Assembly: GCA_910587505.1 (NCBI GenBank)
Contig: CAJULD010000004.1
Span: 1 to 64,000, forward strand
Reading direction: 5' to 3'
DNA: 64,000 nt
Source of the DNA: an uncultured Oscillospiraceae bacterium
GTDB taxonomy: Bacteria; Bacillota; Clostridia; Oscillospirales; Oscillospiraceae
Below, piece by piece: positions 55,504 through 63,877 of the stretch (its first letter is position 1; the number at the start of each line of letters is the position of its first letter). Made by a program: the position numbers and the translations under genes. The notes under the pieces were generated by a model, which did no database searches, was not told where the DNA came from, and saw only the letters and a list, made by a program, of their open reading frames with translations.

Positions 55504-56417
55504 TGGAAACGAAGAAGTGGGAGGCCATGCTGGCCGCCGTGGACCTGGGCAGCTTTACCCGCGCCGCCCGGCATCTGGACCTGACCCAGTCGGGCCTGAC
55601 GCATATGATGAACGCCCTGGAGAAGGAGGTGGGGTTCCCCCTTCTGGTCCGGGACCGTTCCGGCGTGCGGCTGACCGCCGACGGGGAGCGGCTCCGGCCC
55701 GCCATCCATGAGCTGCTTCAGTCCGCCGCCCGCCTGAAGGAGCAGATTGCCGCCCAGGCCGGGCAGCAGCGGAAAAGTATCCGCGTGGCGGCCTATTCCA
55801 GCATCTGCATGCACTGGCTGCCCACCATCGTTCAGCAGTTCCGCTGGGCCTGGCCCGACGTATCCGTGGACATCCGCATGGGCAGCGTGGAGGAGATCTA
55901 CCGCTGGCTCCAGGAGGGCACCGTGGACCTCAGCTTTGCCAGCCGGCAGGACCGGTGGCGCTATGACTGGACGCCGCTGTGGGACGACCCGCTGCTGGCG
56001 GTACTGCCGCCCGATTATCCCGTGGGGGGACGGGACCGGTTCCCCGTGCCGGAGTTCGAGGGAAAGGAGTTTCTCATGCCCTCCCTGGGCTTTGACCTGG
56101 ACATTCTGGGAGTCTTCGAGGCCCGGAACATCCGCCCCGACATCCGCAGCAACACCGCCGTGGAGGACGCCGCCATCCTCTCCATGGTAGAGCACGGCCT
56201 GGGGGTCAGCATCCTCTCCCAGCTGGTTTTGCAGGGGCGCCGGGACAATGTCCACGCCCTGCCGCTGGACCCGCCTGCCTGCCGGCAGATAGGGATTGCC
56301 GTCCGCTCTCTGTCGGAGGCGACCCCGGTGATTCAGGAGTTTATCGCGTATTCCAGACGAATCGTGGGCGCGCTGCACGGCAGGGGAGAACAGGGCGGCG
56401 CACATTCTTTTTCCTGA
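55503..56417 (+). CDS. LysR-family transcriptional regulator
   Basis: A 304-aa regulator with the N-terminal winged helix-turn-helix (METKKWEAMLAAVDLGSFTRAARHLDLTQSGLTHMMNALEKEVG, key residues AAxxLxxTQSGLTxMI) and a C-terminal periplasmic-binding-like effector domain (about residues 92-295). Its ATG overlaps the KtrA stop (TAATG), so they are cotranscribed. Regulation of K+ uptake is possible but such a link is not established for LysR proteins. Confidence 0.92.
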   Translation: METKKWEAMLAAVDLGSFTRAARHLDLTQSGLTHMMNALEKEVGFPLLVRDRSGVRLTADGERLRPAIHELLQSAARLKEQIAAQAGQQRKSIRVAAYSSICMHWLPTIVQQFRWAWPDVSVDIRMGSVEEIYRWLQEGTVDLSFASRQDRWRYDWTPLWDDPLLAVLPPDYPVGGRDRFPVPEFEGKEFLMPSLGFDLDILGVFEARNIRPDIRSNTAVEDAAILSMVEHGLGVSILSQLVLQGRRDNVHALPLDPPACRQIGIAVRSLSEATPVIQEFIAYSRRIVGALHGRGEQGGAHSFS

Positions 56418-56527
56418 AAAGGAAAGGGACCGGAAAAAGCTTCAGGAATTTTGCACGGCTGCTCCGCAGGAGCTTCCCTGCAGTTTTCGCCGACCGGCCG
56501 GCATGCTTCATCCAGTGACTGCGAAAA

Positions 56528-56556
56528 CGGGCCCCCGGCTTCACGCCGGGGGCCCG
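56528..56556 (-). terminator. Terminator of the purine permease gene
   Basis: A 12-bp perfect stem (56528-56539 with 56545-56556) with TTTT on the minus strand just 18 bases after the permease stop. Confidence 0.85.
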
Positions 56557-56573
56557 CTGTGCGTATCGCTGCT

Positions 56574-57929
56574 TTAGATATTGGTCAGTACATACTTGAG
56601 GATAAACAGCACCGCGATGATATACACCAGCACGGGCACGTCCTTGGCCTTGCCCCGGGCCACCTTGATGATGCTGTAGCTGATGAAGCCGAAGCCGATA
56701 CCGTCGGAGATGGAGTAGGCAAAGGGCATCATGGCAATGGTCAGGAAGGCGGGGATGGCGCATTCCATATCGTTCCAGTCGATGCTCACCGCGCCCTTCA
56801 GCATCAGCACGCCTACAATAATGAGGGCCGGAGCCGTGGCGGCGGAGGGGATGATGCCGGCAACAGGGGCCAGCAGGATGGCCACGATGAACAGCGCGCC
56901 CACCACGATGGAGCTCAGGCCGGTTCGGGCGCCCTCGGAGATACCGGTGGAGGACTCCACGAAGGTGGTGACGGTGGAGGTACCTAGGCACGCGCCGCAG
57001 CAGGTGGCAACGGCGTCGGCAATGATGGCCCGGTCGCCGCCGGGGAGGTTGCCGTGCTTATCGGTCATGCCCGCGTTGGTGGCGGTGCCGATGAGGGTGC
57101 CCACGGTGTCGAAGCAGTCCACCAGGGCGAAGCTGACCACCGCGGTGACCAGGGGCAGGATGCCCTTGGCAAACACGCCGCCGATGTCCAGCTTGAGGAA
57201 CACGGGAGCCAGGGTCACGCCGTTCATGGTAATGCTTTCCGGCAGGGTGGTCACGCCCATGGGGAAGCCGATGATGGTGGTGATGACGATGCCGATGACA
57301 ATGGCGGCCTTCACCTTATAGCACATGAGGATGGCGGTCACCAGCAGGCCGATGATGGTCAGCAGGCCGGCGGTATTCCATACCCGCACGTCGCCCTCCA
57401 TCCAGGAGAAGTTCAGGGCGGGCACCGCGCCGCTGATGGAGATCAGCTGCACGTTCAGCAGGCCGATGAAGGCGATAAACAGGCCGATGCCGGCGGAAAT
57501 GGCGTTCTTGAGGAACGCGGGAATGGAAGAGATAATCTTGCTGCGCAGGGGGCTGATGGCGATAATCAGGAACAGGATGCCGCTGAGCAGCACAATGGCC
57601 AGGGCCTCCTTCCAGGTGTAGCCCATGCCAAGGCACACCGTATAGGTGAAGAAGGCGTTCAGCCCCATGCCGGGCGCCTGGGCAAAGGGGGCGTTGGCCA
57701 GCAGCGCGGTGAGAATGCAGCCGATGGCGGCGCTGGCGCAGGTGGCAACCATGACGGGGGTCCACAGCTCGCCGGGCATGGCGGGGAAAAAGCCTCCGCC
57801 CAGATCGGCGCACAGGGTGTTGGGGTTGACAAAGATGATGTAGGCCATGGCGAAGAACGTGGTCACGCCGCCTACGATCTCGGTGCGGACATTACTGCCC
57901 CGCTCGGAGATCTTAAAGAATTTGTCCAT
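56574..57929 (-). CDS. NCS2-family purine permease (AzgA type)
   Basis: A 451-aa membrane transporter with about 14 segments, beginning FKISERGSNVRTEIVGGVTTFFAMAYIIFVNPNTL. The AzgA-type (PbuG) hallmark TFVESSTGISEGARTGLSSIVVG is present, and so is FDTVGTLIGTAT. It likely takes up adenine, guanine or hypoxanthine by proton symport. The ATG follows GGAGGAG. The leader carries no purine riboswitch that I can identify. Confidence 0.94.
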   Translation of the reverse strand: MDKFFKISERGSNVRTEIVGGVTTFFAMAYIIFVNPNTLCADLGGGFFPAMPGELWTPVMVATCASAAIGCILTALLANAPFAQAPGMGLNAFFTYTVCLGMGYTWKEALAIVLLSGILFLIIAISPLRSKIISSIPAFLKNAISAGIGLFIAFIGLLNVQLISISGAVPALNFSWMEGDVRVWNTAGLLTIIGLLVTAILMCYKVKAAIVIGIVITTIIGFPMGVTTLPESITMNGVTLAPVFLKLDIGGVFAKGILPLVTAVVSFALVDCFDTVGTLIGTATNAGMTDKHGNLPGGDRAIIADAVATCCGACLGTSTVTTFVESSTGISEGARTGLSSIVVGALFIVAILLAPVAGIIPSAATAPALIIVGVLMLKGAVSIDWNDMECAIPAFLTIAMMPFAYSISDGIGFGFISYSIIKVARGKAKDVPVLVYIIAVLFILKYVLTNI

Positions 57930-58340
57930 TTTTCTCCTCCTCTTTCGTTCTCCCCCGCCAAAGCGGGCGCGGAATTGCTCCCTGCCGCAGGGGATTTTTA
58001 TATTTTACACGATAATCACAAAAAAAGAAAGCATAAGTCTTCTAATTTTGGAAACTTTGTGCAATACGCCAATAGTTGCTGGTAATTTTAACCAAATATT
58101 TTGATGGTCCTCCAAAAAGAAAATCCCTCTTCTCAACCGGAAGAAAATGTGATATAGTCAACGCGGTTGAGAAAGAGAAAAAAGGGACGGAGTAAACGGA
58201 GCACAGCGGGGCCTCGTCAGGCGGGCCACGGGACGGCAACGGAGCCGCACCTTATTTTGCCCGCCGGGCTTTGCTCTTTTTCACCTGCTTTGACTGCATT
58301 TTGATAGCGGGACAAAAAATTTGAGAGGAGACGCCGCATA
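57930..58340. other. Divergent intergenic region between the purine permease and MscS genes
   Basis: This gap is partly AT-rich. It contains small GC hairpins (CCCCTGCGGCAGGG-type, near 57980) and the inverted repeat TCTCAACC (about 58131) / GGTTGAGA (about 58163). No gene, riboswitch or convincing promoter stands out. Confidence 0.4.
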
Positions 58341-59219
58341 ATGGAGAATCCTGCGGGTACTTCCGCGATACTGGAAAATGTGGGCGGCCAGGATGCCGCC
58401 GCCGTACTGGAGGGATGGATGCAGGCCGGATGGGGCAAGCTGACGGTGGGGAACGCGCTGTCGGCCCTGGCTCTGCTGCTGGCGTGCCTGGCGGTGGCGC
58501 GGCTGCTGCTGGGCGTGGCCGGGAAACTGCTGGGCCGGTCCGGCGGCATGGACGAGCGTGTGAAGCGGTATATCCTCAAGGGTCTGAAGTTTCTTCTGTA
58601 CCTGCTGACGGCCCTGATCGTGGCGGGGAGCCTGCATATCGACGTGACCAGTCTCATCGCCGTGGTCAGCGTCTTTGGTCTGGCGGTGTCCCTGGCGGTC
58701 CAGGACGTGCTCAGCAACGTGGCCGGCGGCATGGTGCTGCTCTTCTCCAAACCCTTCACCCTGGGGGACTACGTCTCCACCGCCGACGGCGAGGGAGAGG
58801 TTGCCGAGATCACCCTGACCCATACCAAACTGGACACTCCCGGCGGCCAGCGGGTGATGCTGCCCAACAGCAGGCTCACGGCGGGACAGATTATTAATTA
58901 CACCGTCCGCGGCGTCCGCCGGGCGGACCATACGGTCACGGCCTCCTACGACGACGAGCCGGAGGCCGTCCGGAGGGCCTGCCTCAGAGCCCTCTCGCGG
59001 ACCCCCGGCATTCTCCCGGATCCCACCCCCCAGGTGGTCCTGACGGCCTACGGAGAGAGCGCTATTGAGTACCATGTCCGTTTCTGGACCAGGACGGAGG
59101 ACTACTGGGACGCGCACTTCCGGTCCCTGGAGGAGATCCGAAGCGCCTTCGCCAGAGACGGCGTGACCATGACGTACAACCATCTGAATGTGCATATTGT
59201 GGAGGACGGTGCAAAATGA
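58341..59219 (+). CDS. MscS-family small-conductance mechanosensitive channel
   Basis: A 292-aa channel that opens on membrane stretch to release solutes after osmotic downshock. It has three transmembrane helices, the last being the pore-lining one (SVFGLAVSLAVQDVLSNVAGGMVLLFSKPFTLGDYV, with the Ala/Gly pattern). Then the beta domain (EVAEITLTHTKLDTPGGQRVMLPNSRL) and C-terminal alpha/beta cytoplasmic domain follow. The ATG has GAGAGGAG upstream. Its stop overlaps the ATG of the truncated kinase. Confidence 0.94.
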   Translation: MENPAGTSAILENVGGQDAAAVLEGWMQAGWGKLTVGNALSALALLLACLAVARLLLGVAGKLLGRSGGMDERVKRYILKGLKFLLYLLTALIVAGSLHIDVTSLIAVVSVFGLAVSLAVQDVLSNVAGGMVLLFSKPFTLGDYVSTADGEGEVAEITLTHTKLDTPGGQRVMLPNSRLTAGQIINYTVRGVRRADHTVTASYDDEPEAVRRACLRALSRTPGILPDPTPQVVLTAYGESAIEYHVRFWTRTEDYWDAHFRSLEEIRSAFARDGVTMTYNHLNVHIVEDGAK

Positions 59220-59386
59220 CAGGCAAGGGCCATATTATTTTCCTCAACGGCGTGACCAGCAGCGGGAAAACCTCCATCGTGGACGCGCTCCAGGAGCGGG
59301 AGGACGTCTTTTTCTATGTTGTCGCCAACGACCTGTTCGAGCAGATGGTCGGAGACAGGTATCTGCGGCAGCTGTTCAAACAATAA
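59216..59386 (+). pseudogene. Truncated P-loop kinase (chloramphenicol-phosphotransferase-like)
   Basis: A 56-aa frame starts at the MscS stop (ATGA overlap) and has GHIIFLNGVTSSGKTS, a Walker A loop (Gly12-Thr19), then FFYVVANDLFEQMVGDRYLRQ and stops. Full-length relatives (CPT and similar small kinases) are about 175-190 aa, so the phosphate-acceptor and lid regions are missing. It may be the N-terminal remnant of a small kinase gene, kept as a translated fragment because of coupling. Alternatively the downstream part was replaced by the next gene. Confidence 0.6.
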
Positions 59387-59408
59387 CCGAAAGAGAGCAA
59401 AACAGTAT

Positions 59409-60812
59409 ATGCTGAAATTCACCCCCATCGACGAATCCCACGCCCCTCTGTTACGAAAATACTACAGCCAGTGCACCTGCCGCCTGTGCGAGTACTCCCT
59501 GGGGGTCAAGCTCATGTGGCGGGATCACTGGCATCCGGAGTTTGCCGAGAGCCACGGCTGTCTGGTGGTCCTCAACCACAGCGCCCACCATGGCGCCATG
59601 TTCGACTTCCCCATCCCCCTTCCCGGCGAGGGAAACGTGGACGCCGCCCTGGACGAAATCGACGCCTGGTGCGTGGAGAAGGGCGCTGCGCCCTCCTTCG
59701 GCGTGGTGCCGGAAGCGGAGCGGGAACGGCTGATGAAACGCTATCCCTACACCACCGTGGACAACGACCGCCTCTGGCAGGACTACTTTTACCGCGCGGA
59801 GGACCTCTCCACCTTCGCCGGCCGCCGCTACTCCGGCCAGCGCAACCACATCAACAAGTTCCGCCGGCTCTACCCCGACGCAGTCTACCGGGAGCTGACG
59901 GCGGCGGACCGCGACGGGGTGGAGGACTTCTGGCAGGAGTTCCACAGGGTATTTAACAAAGAGAACGTCGGGGCAAAGCTGGAGGTCTGCTACGCCCGCC
60001 GCCTCATGGAGCAGGCGGGCGCGGAGTGGGCCAGGACCGGCTGTGTGGAGCTGGGCGGCAAAATCATCGCCATTGCTCTGGCGGAGATCTGCGGGGACAC
60101 GCTGGTGTGCCATATCGAGAAGGCGCTGCCTCAGTACGAGGGGGTCTATCCCTTCCTGGTGCAGTCCTTTGCCGCCGCCCACAGCGGCGGACTGACCTGG
60201 ATCAACCGGGAGGACGACGCGGGGGACCGGGGCCTGCGGACCAGCAAGCTGCAATATCTGCCTGCCTTCCTGGGGGCCAAGGTCCGGATTCTGGCCCGGA
60301 ACGAGCTGTCCTCCTGGGAGACGGTCCCGGCACTGAAAACAGAGCGGCTGGTCCTGGACGGCCTCCGGGAGGAGGACAGGCCCCACTACAACCGGCTCTG
60401 CCTGGACGATGAACGCAACCGCTGGTGGGGCTATGACTACCGGGACGACCTGGAGGGCGAGTGGACGGAGGACTACTTCCTCGCCGTGGCCCGGGAGGAT
60501 TTCCGGAACAGACAGGCGGTGAATTTCGCCATCCGTCTGAAGGGGAAGTTTATCGGCGAGGCCGTGCTCTACCGCTTCGACTACAGGGGCGGCGCGGAGC
60601 TCGGATGCCGGATTCTTCCGGAGTACGCCGGTCACGGCTATGGAGCGGAGGCCTTCCGCCGGGCGGCGGAGTGGAGCCTCTACACACTGGGGCTCTACTG
60701 CCTGAAATCCAGGTGCTTTCATGAAAACACGGCATCCCGGAAGATGCTGGAGACCTGTATGAGGCAGGTGGGAGAGGACGGAACCTTCCTTTATTTTGAA
60801 AAAAAGGTATAA
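59409..60812 (+). CDS. DUF2156-GNAT fusion protein
   Basis: A 467-aa protein of two domains. Residues about 1-300 are DUF2156 (RYSGQRNHINKFRRLYPDAVYRELTAADRDGVEDFW, and ALPQYEGVYPFLVQSFAA), related to the aminoacyl-phosphatidylglycerol synthase catalytic fold. The last 160 residues are a GNAT domain (FAIRLKGKFIGEAVLYRFDYRGGAELGCRILPEYAGHGYGAEAFRRAAEW). Both are acyl-transferase-type folds, so it may use two aminoacyl or acyl donors. Relatives with a single domain are common; the fusion is less common. The ATG at 59409 follows AAGAGAG. Confidence 0.85.
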   Translation: MLKFTPIDESHAPLLRKYYSQCTCRLCEYSLGVKLMWRDHWHPEFAESHGCLVVLNHSAHHGAMFDFPIPLPGEGNVDAALDEIDAWCVEKGAAPSFGVVPEAERERLMKRYPYTTVDNDRLWQDYFYRAEDLSTFAGRRYSGQRNHINKFRRLYPDAVYRELTAADRDGVEDFWQEFHRVFNKENVGAKLEVCYARRLMEQAGAEWARTGCVELGGKIIAIALAEICGDTLVCHIEKALPQYEGVYPFLVQSFAAAHSGGLTWINREDDAGDRGLRTSKLQYLPAFLGAKVRILARNELSSWETVPALKTERLVLDGLREEDRPHYNRLCLDDERNRWWGYDYRDDLEGEWTEDYFLAVAREDFRNRQAVNFAIRLKGKFIGEAVLYRFDYRGGAELGCRILPEYAGHGYGAEAFRRAAEWSLYTLGLYCLKSRCFHENTASRKMLETCMRQVGEDGTFLYFEKKV

Positions 60813-60838
60813 CGGGCTGTACCGAATGGAGGAGAACC

Positions 60839-61756
60839 ATGGACGAACTGCTGGAGCGTTTGCTGGAGGAATGCCGGCCCGCCGCCGGGCGGGGACGCGT
60901 CGCGGACTATATCCCGGAGCTGGCCAGGGGGAACCCGGAGGCGCTGGGCATTTATATTATCGGAAGCGAGGGAAAACGGAGCTGGGCAGGAGACTGCCGC
61001 CAGAGCTTTACCATCCAGAGTATTGTCAAGCCCATTCTGCTGCTCCAAGCGCTGCTGGACAACGGAAGCGAAGCTGTCATGAGCCGGGTAGGGGTGGAGG
61101 CAACGGGAAAGCCCTTTGACGCCATCAACTCCAGCGACCAGTCCCTGAACAGCGGGAACATTAATCCCATGGTCAATATGGGGGCCATCGTCATGTGCAG
61201 CCTGATCCATGGCCGCAGCTATGACGAGCGGTTCCGCCGCCTGCTGGAGCTGACCCGCCGGCTGGCGGGGGATGAGGAGATCGACGTGGACGAGGCGGTC
61301 TACCGCTCGGAAAAAAGCCACGGCAGCAAGAACCGGGCCCTGGCCTATCTGCTGAAATCCCATGGCCTGCTGGACGGCGACGTGGAGGAGGTGCTGGACT
61401 GCTATTTCCGGGCCTGCTCCATTCAGGTGGACTGCCGGGCGCTGGCTCACATCGGGGCCGCGCTGTCCAACCGGGGACGGCTGCCCCTGTCCAACCAGCG
61501 GATCTTTCCCTCCGCCATGTCCCGGTACGTCAACGCGATTCTGATGACCTGCGGAATGTACGACGGCTCCGGGGAATTCGCCCTGCGGGTGGGCGTACCG
61601 GCCAAAAGCGGCGTGGGCGGCGGCATCATGGCGGTGGTCCCCACCCGCATGGGGATCGGCATATTCGGTCCCTCTCTGGACGCCAAGGGCAACAGTGTGG
61701 CGGGGATCAGACTGCTGGAGCGGCTGAGCGCAGAGCTGCACCTGAGCATTTTTTAG
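60839..61756 (+). CDS. glsA: Glutaminase
   Basis: Hydrolyses glutamine to glutamate and ammonia. The 305-aa protein has the serine-dependent beta-lactamase-like fold of GlsA: FTIQSIVKP (catalytic Ser61 and Lys64), INSSDQSLNSGNINPMVNMGAI, the EKSHGSKNRALAYLLKSHGLL segment and the C-terminal VGVPAKSGVGGGIMAVVP. The start has GGAGG upstream, close to the DUF2156-GNAT stop. With the asparaginase and the GDH genes it forms an ammonia-releasing set in the region. Confidence 0.95.
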   Translation: MDELLERLLEECRPAAGRGRVADYIPELARGNPEALGIYIIGSEGKRSWAGDCRQSFTIQSIVKPILLLQALLDNGSEAVMSRVGVEATGKPFDAINSSDQSLNSGNINPMVNMGAIVMCSLIHGRSYDERFRRLLELTRRLAGDEEIDVDEAVYRSEKSHGSKNRALAYLLKSHGLLDGDVEEVLDCYFRACSIQVDCRALAHIGAALSNRGRLPLSNQRIFPSAMSRYVNAILMTCGMYDGSGEFALRVGVPAKSGVGGGIMAVVPTRMGIGIFGPSLDAKGNSVAGIRLLERLSAELHLSIF

Positions 61757-62063
61757 ACCGGAAACGATGCGCCCCGCTCCGGAAAGTCCAGCCATCAGGT
61801 CAGCCGCCAAAAGCAAAGCCGGGGGAGCGGGTTCGCTCTGGCAGGGAAAGCGCAGGGCTTTAAAGCGGGCCCGCCTTGAAAGGGAGAGGAGCGGATTTCG
61901 CTCCGACGTGTTTCCCGTTGACAAAAAAGATGCAGTTTTGCAGCTATTCACAAGAACGTATCCATCACATTCTTATCCATCCACTTATCAGACAGAAAAA
62001 ATTTCCGATATATTCTTATGGCTGTCAACTGCGGATAACGAAGTATAAGAGGAGATTGCAAAG
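61757..62063. other. Intergenic region between glutaminase and chemoreceptor genes
   Basis: This gap goes from GC-rich near glsA to AT-rich near the chemoreceptor. It contains TTGACA at 61918-61923, but no good -10 follows it at normal spacing. A flagellar sigma-D promoter was looked for and not found. Confidence 0.4.
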
Positions 62064-63767
62064 ATGATTCACTACATAAAAAATTTGAAAATCAGACTGA
62101 AACTTTATATTCTCATAGGGGTTGCGCTGCTCGGAATGCTCATTATCAGCGGGATGTCATTTTTTCTCATGGGCCGGATGAACGACATGACAAGCGACAT
62201 TGCAACCAGCTGGCTTCCCAGTGTTGACGTAGCAAGGGAGCTGAGCACTACCATTTCCAATATCCGGCTGAATGAGCTGGAGTACCTTACCGCAGGTTCT
62301 GATGACAAAAAGGAGACCAGCCTTCAGTACCTCCAGGATGGAATCGAAACCATGGACGTTCTCTTAGCCGCATACGGGGATATGATCGATGAGGAAGAAC
62401 GAAATTTCTATGACAACGCAAACAGTCTCTGGACACAGTATCAGGCGGCGGCGGAAGAAATGACGGCTTTCGCCAGGCAGGGCCGCTCTGAGAGTGCCCG
62501 TGCGATTCTGGACGGAGAATGCGAGGCGCTTTTCAACGCATTGAACAGCGCTTTTGATGATATTATCGCCTACAATACAAAGGGAAGCGATGATGCAGCG
62601 GCGGAAAGCGCTTCCCTCTACAGAACCGCCACCGTGACCATGGCGGCAGTTGTCATTGCCATCATCCTCGCAGGCGTTTTCTTCTCGTTTGTGATTATCC
62701 GCCTGATCAAAATCCCTATTTCTGAAATCGAGAATGCCGCTACAAAAATGGCGGAAGGGGATCTGGATGTAAAGATTTCCTATACCTCAAAGGATGAACT
62801 GGGTGTTCTCGCCGTTCAGGTAGGCAGACTGATCCATAAGCTTCAGCTTATTATTGAGGATGAGAATCAATTCCTTGCTAAAATGGCCGAGGGAGATTTT
62901 ACGGTGGATTCGACCTGCGGGGAAGCGTATACAGGGGGCTTTTATCCTCTGCTTGTCTCGTTCCGGGGCATTGCGGACAAGCTCAATGACACAATGCTGC
63001 AAATCAGCCAAAGCTCCGCTCAGGTCGCGGGCGGAGCGGATCAGGTATCGAATGGCGCCCAGGCGCTTGCTCAGGGGGCGACGGAGCAGGCCAGTTCCGT
63101 GCAGGAACTCGCCGCCACTGTTAATGAAATCTCCAACAAGGTAAATCAGAACGCAGACAGTGCGCGTCAGGCCAGTAAAGCGGCAGACTGTGTCAGCGTA
63201 AAGATGAATGTGAGCAAAGAAAAAATGCAGCAGATGACACATGCAATGGGGGATATCAGCAGCTGCTCCAGCGAGATCGGCAAAATCATGAAAATCATTG
63301 CAGATATTGCGTTCCAGACCAATATCCTCGCCCTGAACGCCGCCGTAGAAGCCGCCCGCGCAGGCGCCGCCGGAAAAGGGTTTGCCGTAGTAGCCGATGA
63401 AGTCCGCAATCTGGCAAACAAAAGCACAGAGGCCTCCGAAAATATCGCCGCCCTGATTGAAAATTCTTTGCAGGCAGTCGAAAACGGAACGAAGATTGCG
63501 GACGATACGGCGCAGTCCCTGATTCAGGCAGTCAATGACGTAAACGAAATGGCCGGCATTATCGAACAGATTTCGGAGGCCAGCAGCGATCAGGCGGATT
63601 CCATCACTCAGCTCACGGTGGGAATTGACCAGATCTCCAATGTTGTACAGACAAACTCGGCAACCGCGGAGGAAAGCGCGGCGGCAAGCGAAGAGCTGTC
63701 CAGTCAGTCACAGCTTATGAAGAGTCTGGTAGGAAGGTTTCAGTTAAAGAGCGGCCCTTCCAGATGA
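62064..63767 (+). CDS. Methyl-accepting chemotaxis protein
   Basis: A 567-aa chemoreceptor: TM1 (about residues 12-34), a four-helix-bundle sensor outside the membrane (DIATSWLPSVDVARELS and on, to about residue 185), TM2 (about 190-212), HAMP (about 212-265), a second HAMP-like part and the signalling domain. The signalling tip is IADIAFQTNILALNAAVEAARAGAAGKGFAVVADEVRNLA. The GC content is lower than in the core genes. It is the only motility gene here. The ATG follows GAGGAG. Confidence 0.95.
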   Translation: MIHYIKNLKIRLKLYILIGVALLGMLIISGMSFFLMGRMNDMTSDIATSWLPSVDVARELSTTISNIRLNELEYLTAGSDDKKETSLQYLQDGIETMDVLLAAYGDMIDEEERNFYDNANSLWTQYQAAAEEMTAFARQGRSESARAILDGECEALFNALNSAFDDIIAYNTKGSDDAAAESASLYRTATVTMAAVVIAIILAGVFFSFVIIRLIKIPISEIENAATKMAEGDLDVKISYTSKDELGVLAVQVGRLIHKLQLIIEDENQFLAKMAEGDFTVDSTCGEAYTGGFYPLLVSFRGIADKLNDTMLQISQSSAQVAGGADQVSNGAQALAQGATEQASSVQELAATVNEISNKVNQNADSARQASKAADCVSVKMNVSKEKMQQMTHAMGDISSCSSEIGKIMKIIADIAFQTNILALNAAVEAARAGAAGKGFAVVADEVRNLANKSTEASENIAALIENSLQAVENGTKIADDTAQSLIQAVNDVNEMAGIIEQISEASSDQADSITQLTVGIDQISNVVQTNSATAEESAAASEELSSQSQLMKSLVGRFQLKSGPSR

Positions 63768-63835
63768 TCCCGGCAGGCTGACGTGTCAGCGCCTGGTTTG
63801 ATATTTTGTCAAGGGGGATTCCCCTCAAAAGATGA

Positions 63836-63860
63836 AATTCCCCCGACAGATCGGGGAATT
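63836..63860 (+). terminator. Hairpin after the chemoreceptor gene
   Basis: AATT-CCCC(C)GA and TCGGGG-AATT (63836-63846 with 63851-63860) form a bulged stem with a CAGA loop. No T-tract follows, so termination is uncertain. Confidence 0.4.
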
Positions 63861-63877
63861 GAAGGAATAAGGAATGC

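Noticed and set aside
57930..58340. A purine riboswitch in front of the purine permease gene
   Set aside because: I looked for the conserved loop and junction sequence of the purine aptamer (TATA..TATGG..CTACC) on the minus strand and did not find it. Only small GC hairpins are present.
61757..62063. A flagellar sigma-D promoter for the chemoreceptor
   Set aside because: TTTCCGATATATTC near 61998-62012 resembles the -10 element, but there is no TAAA at the required distance.
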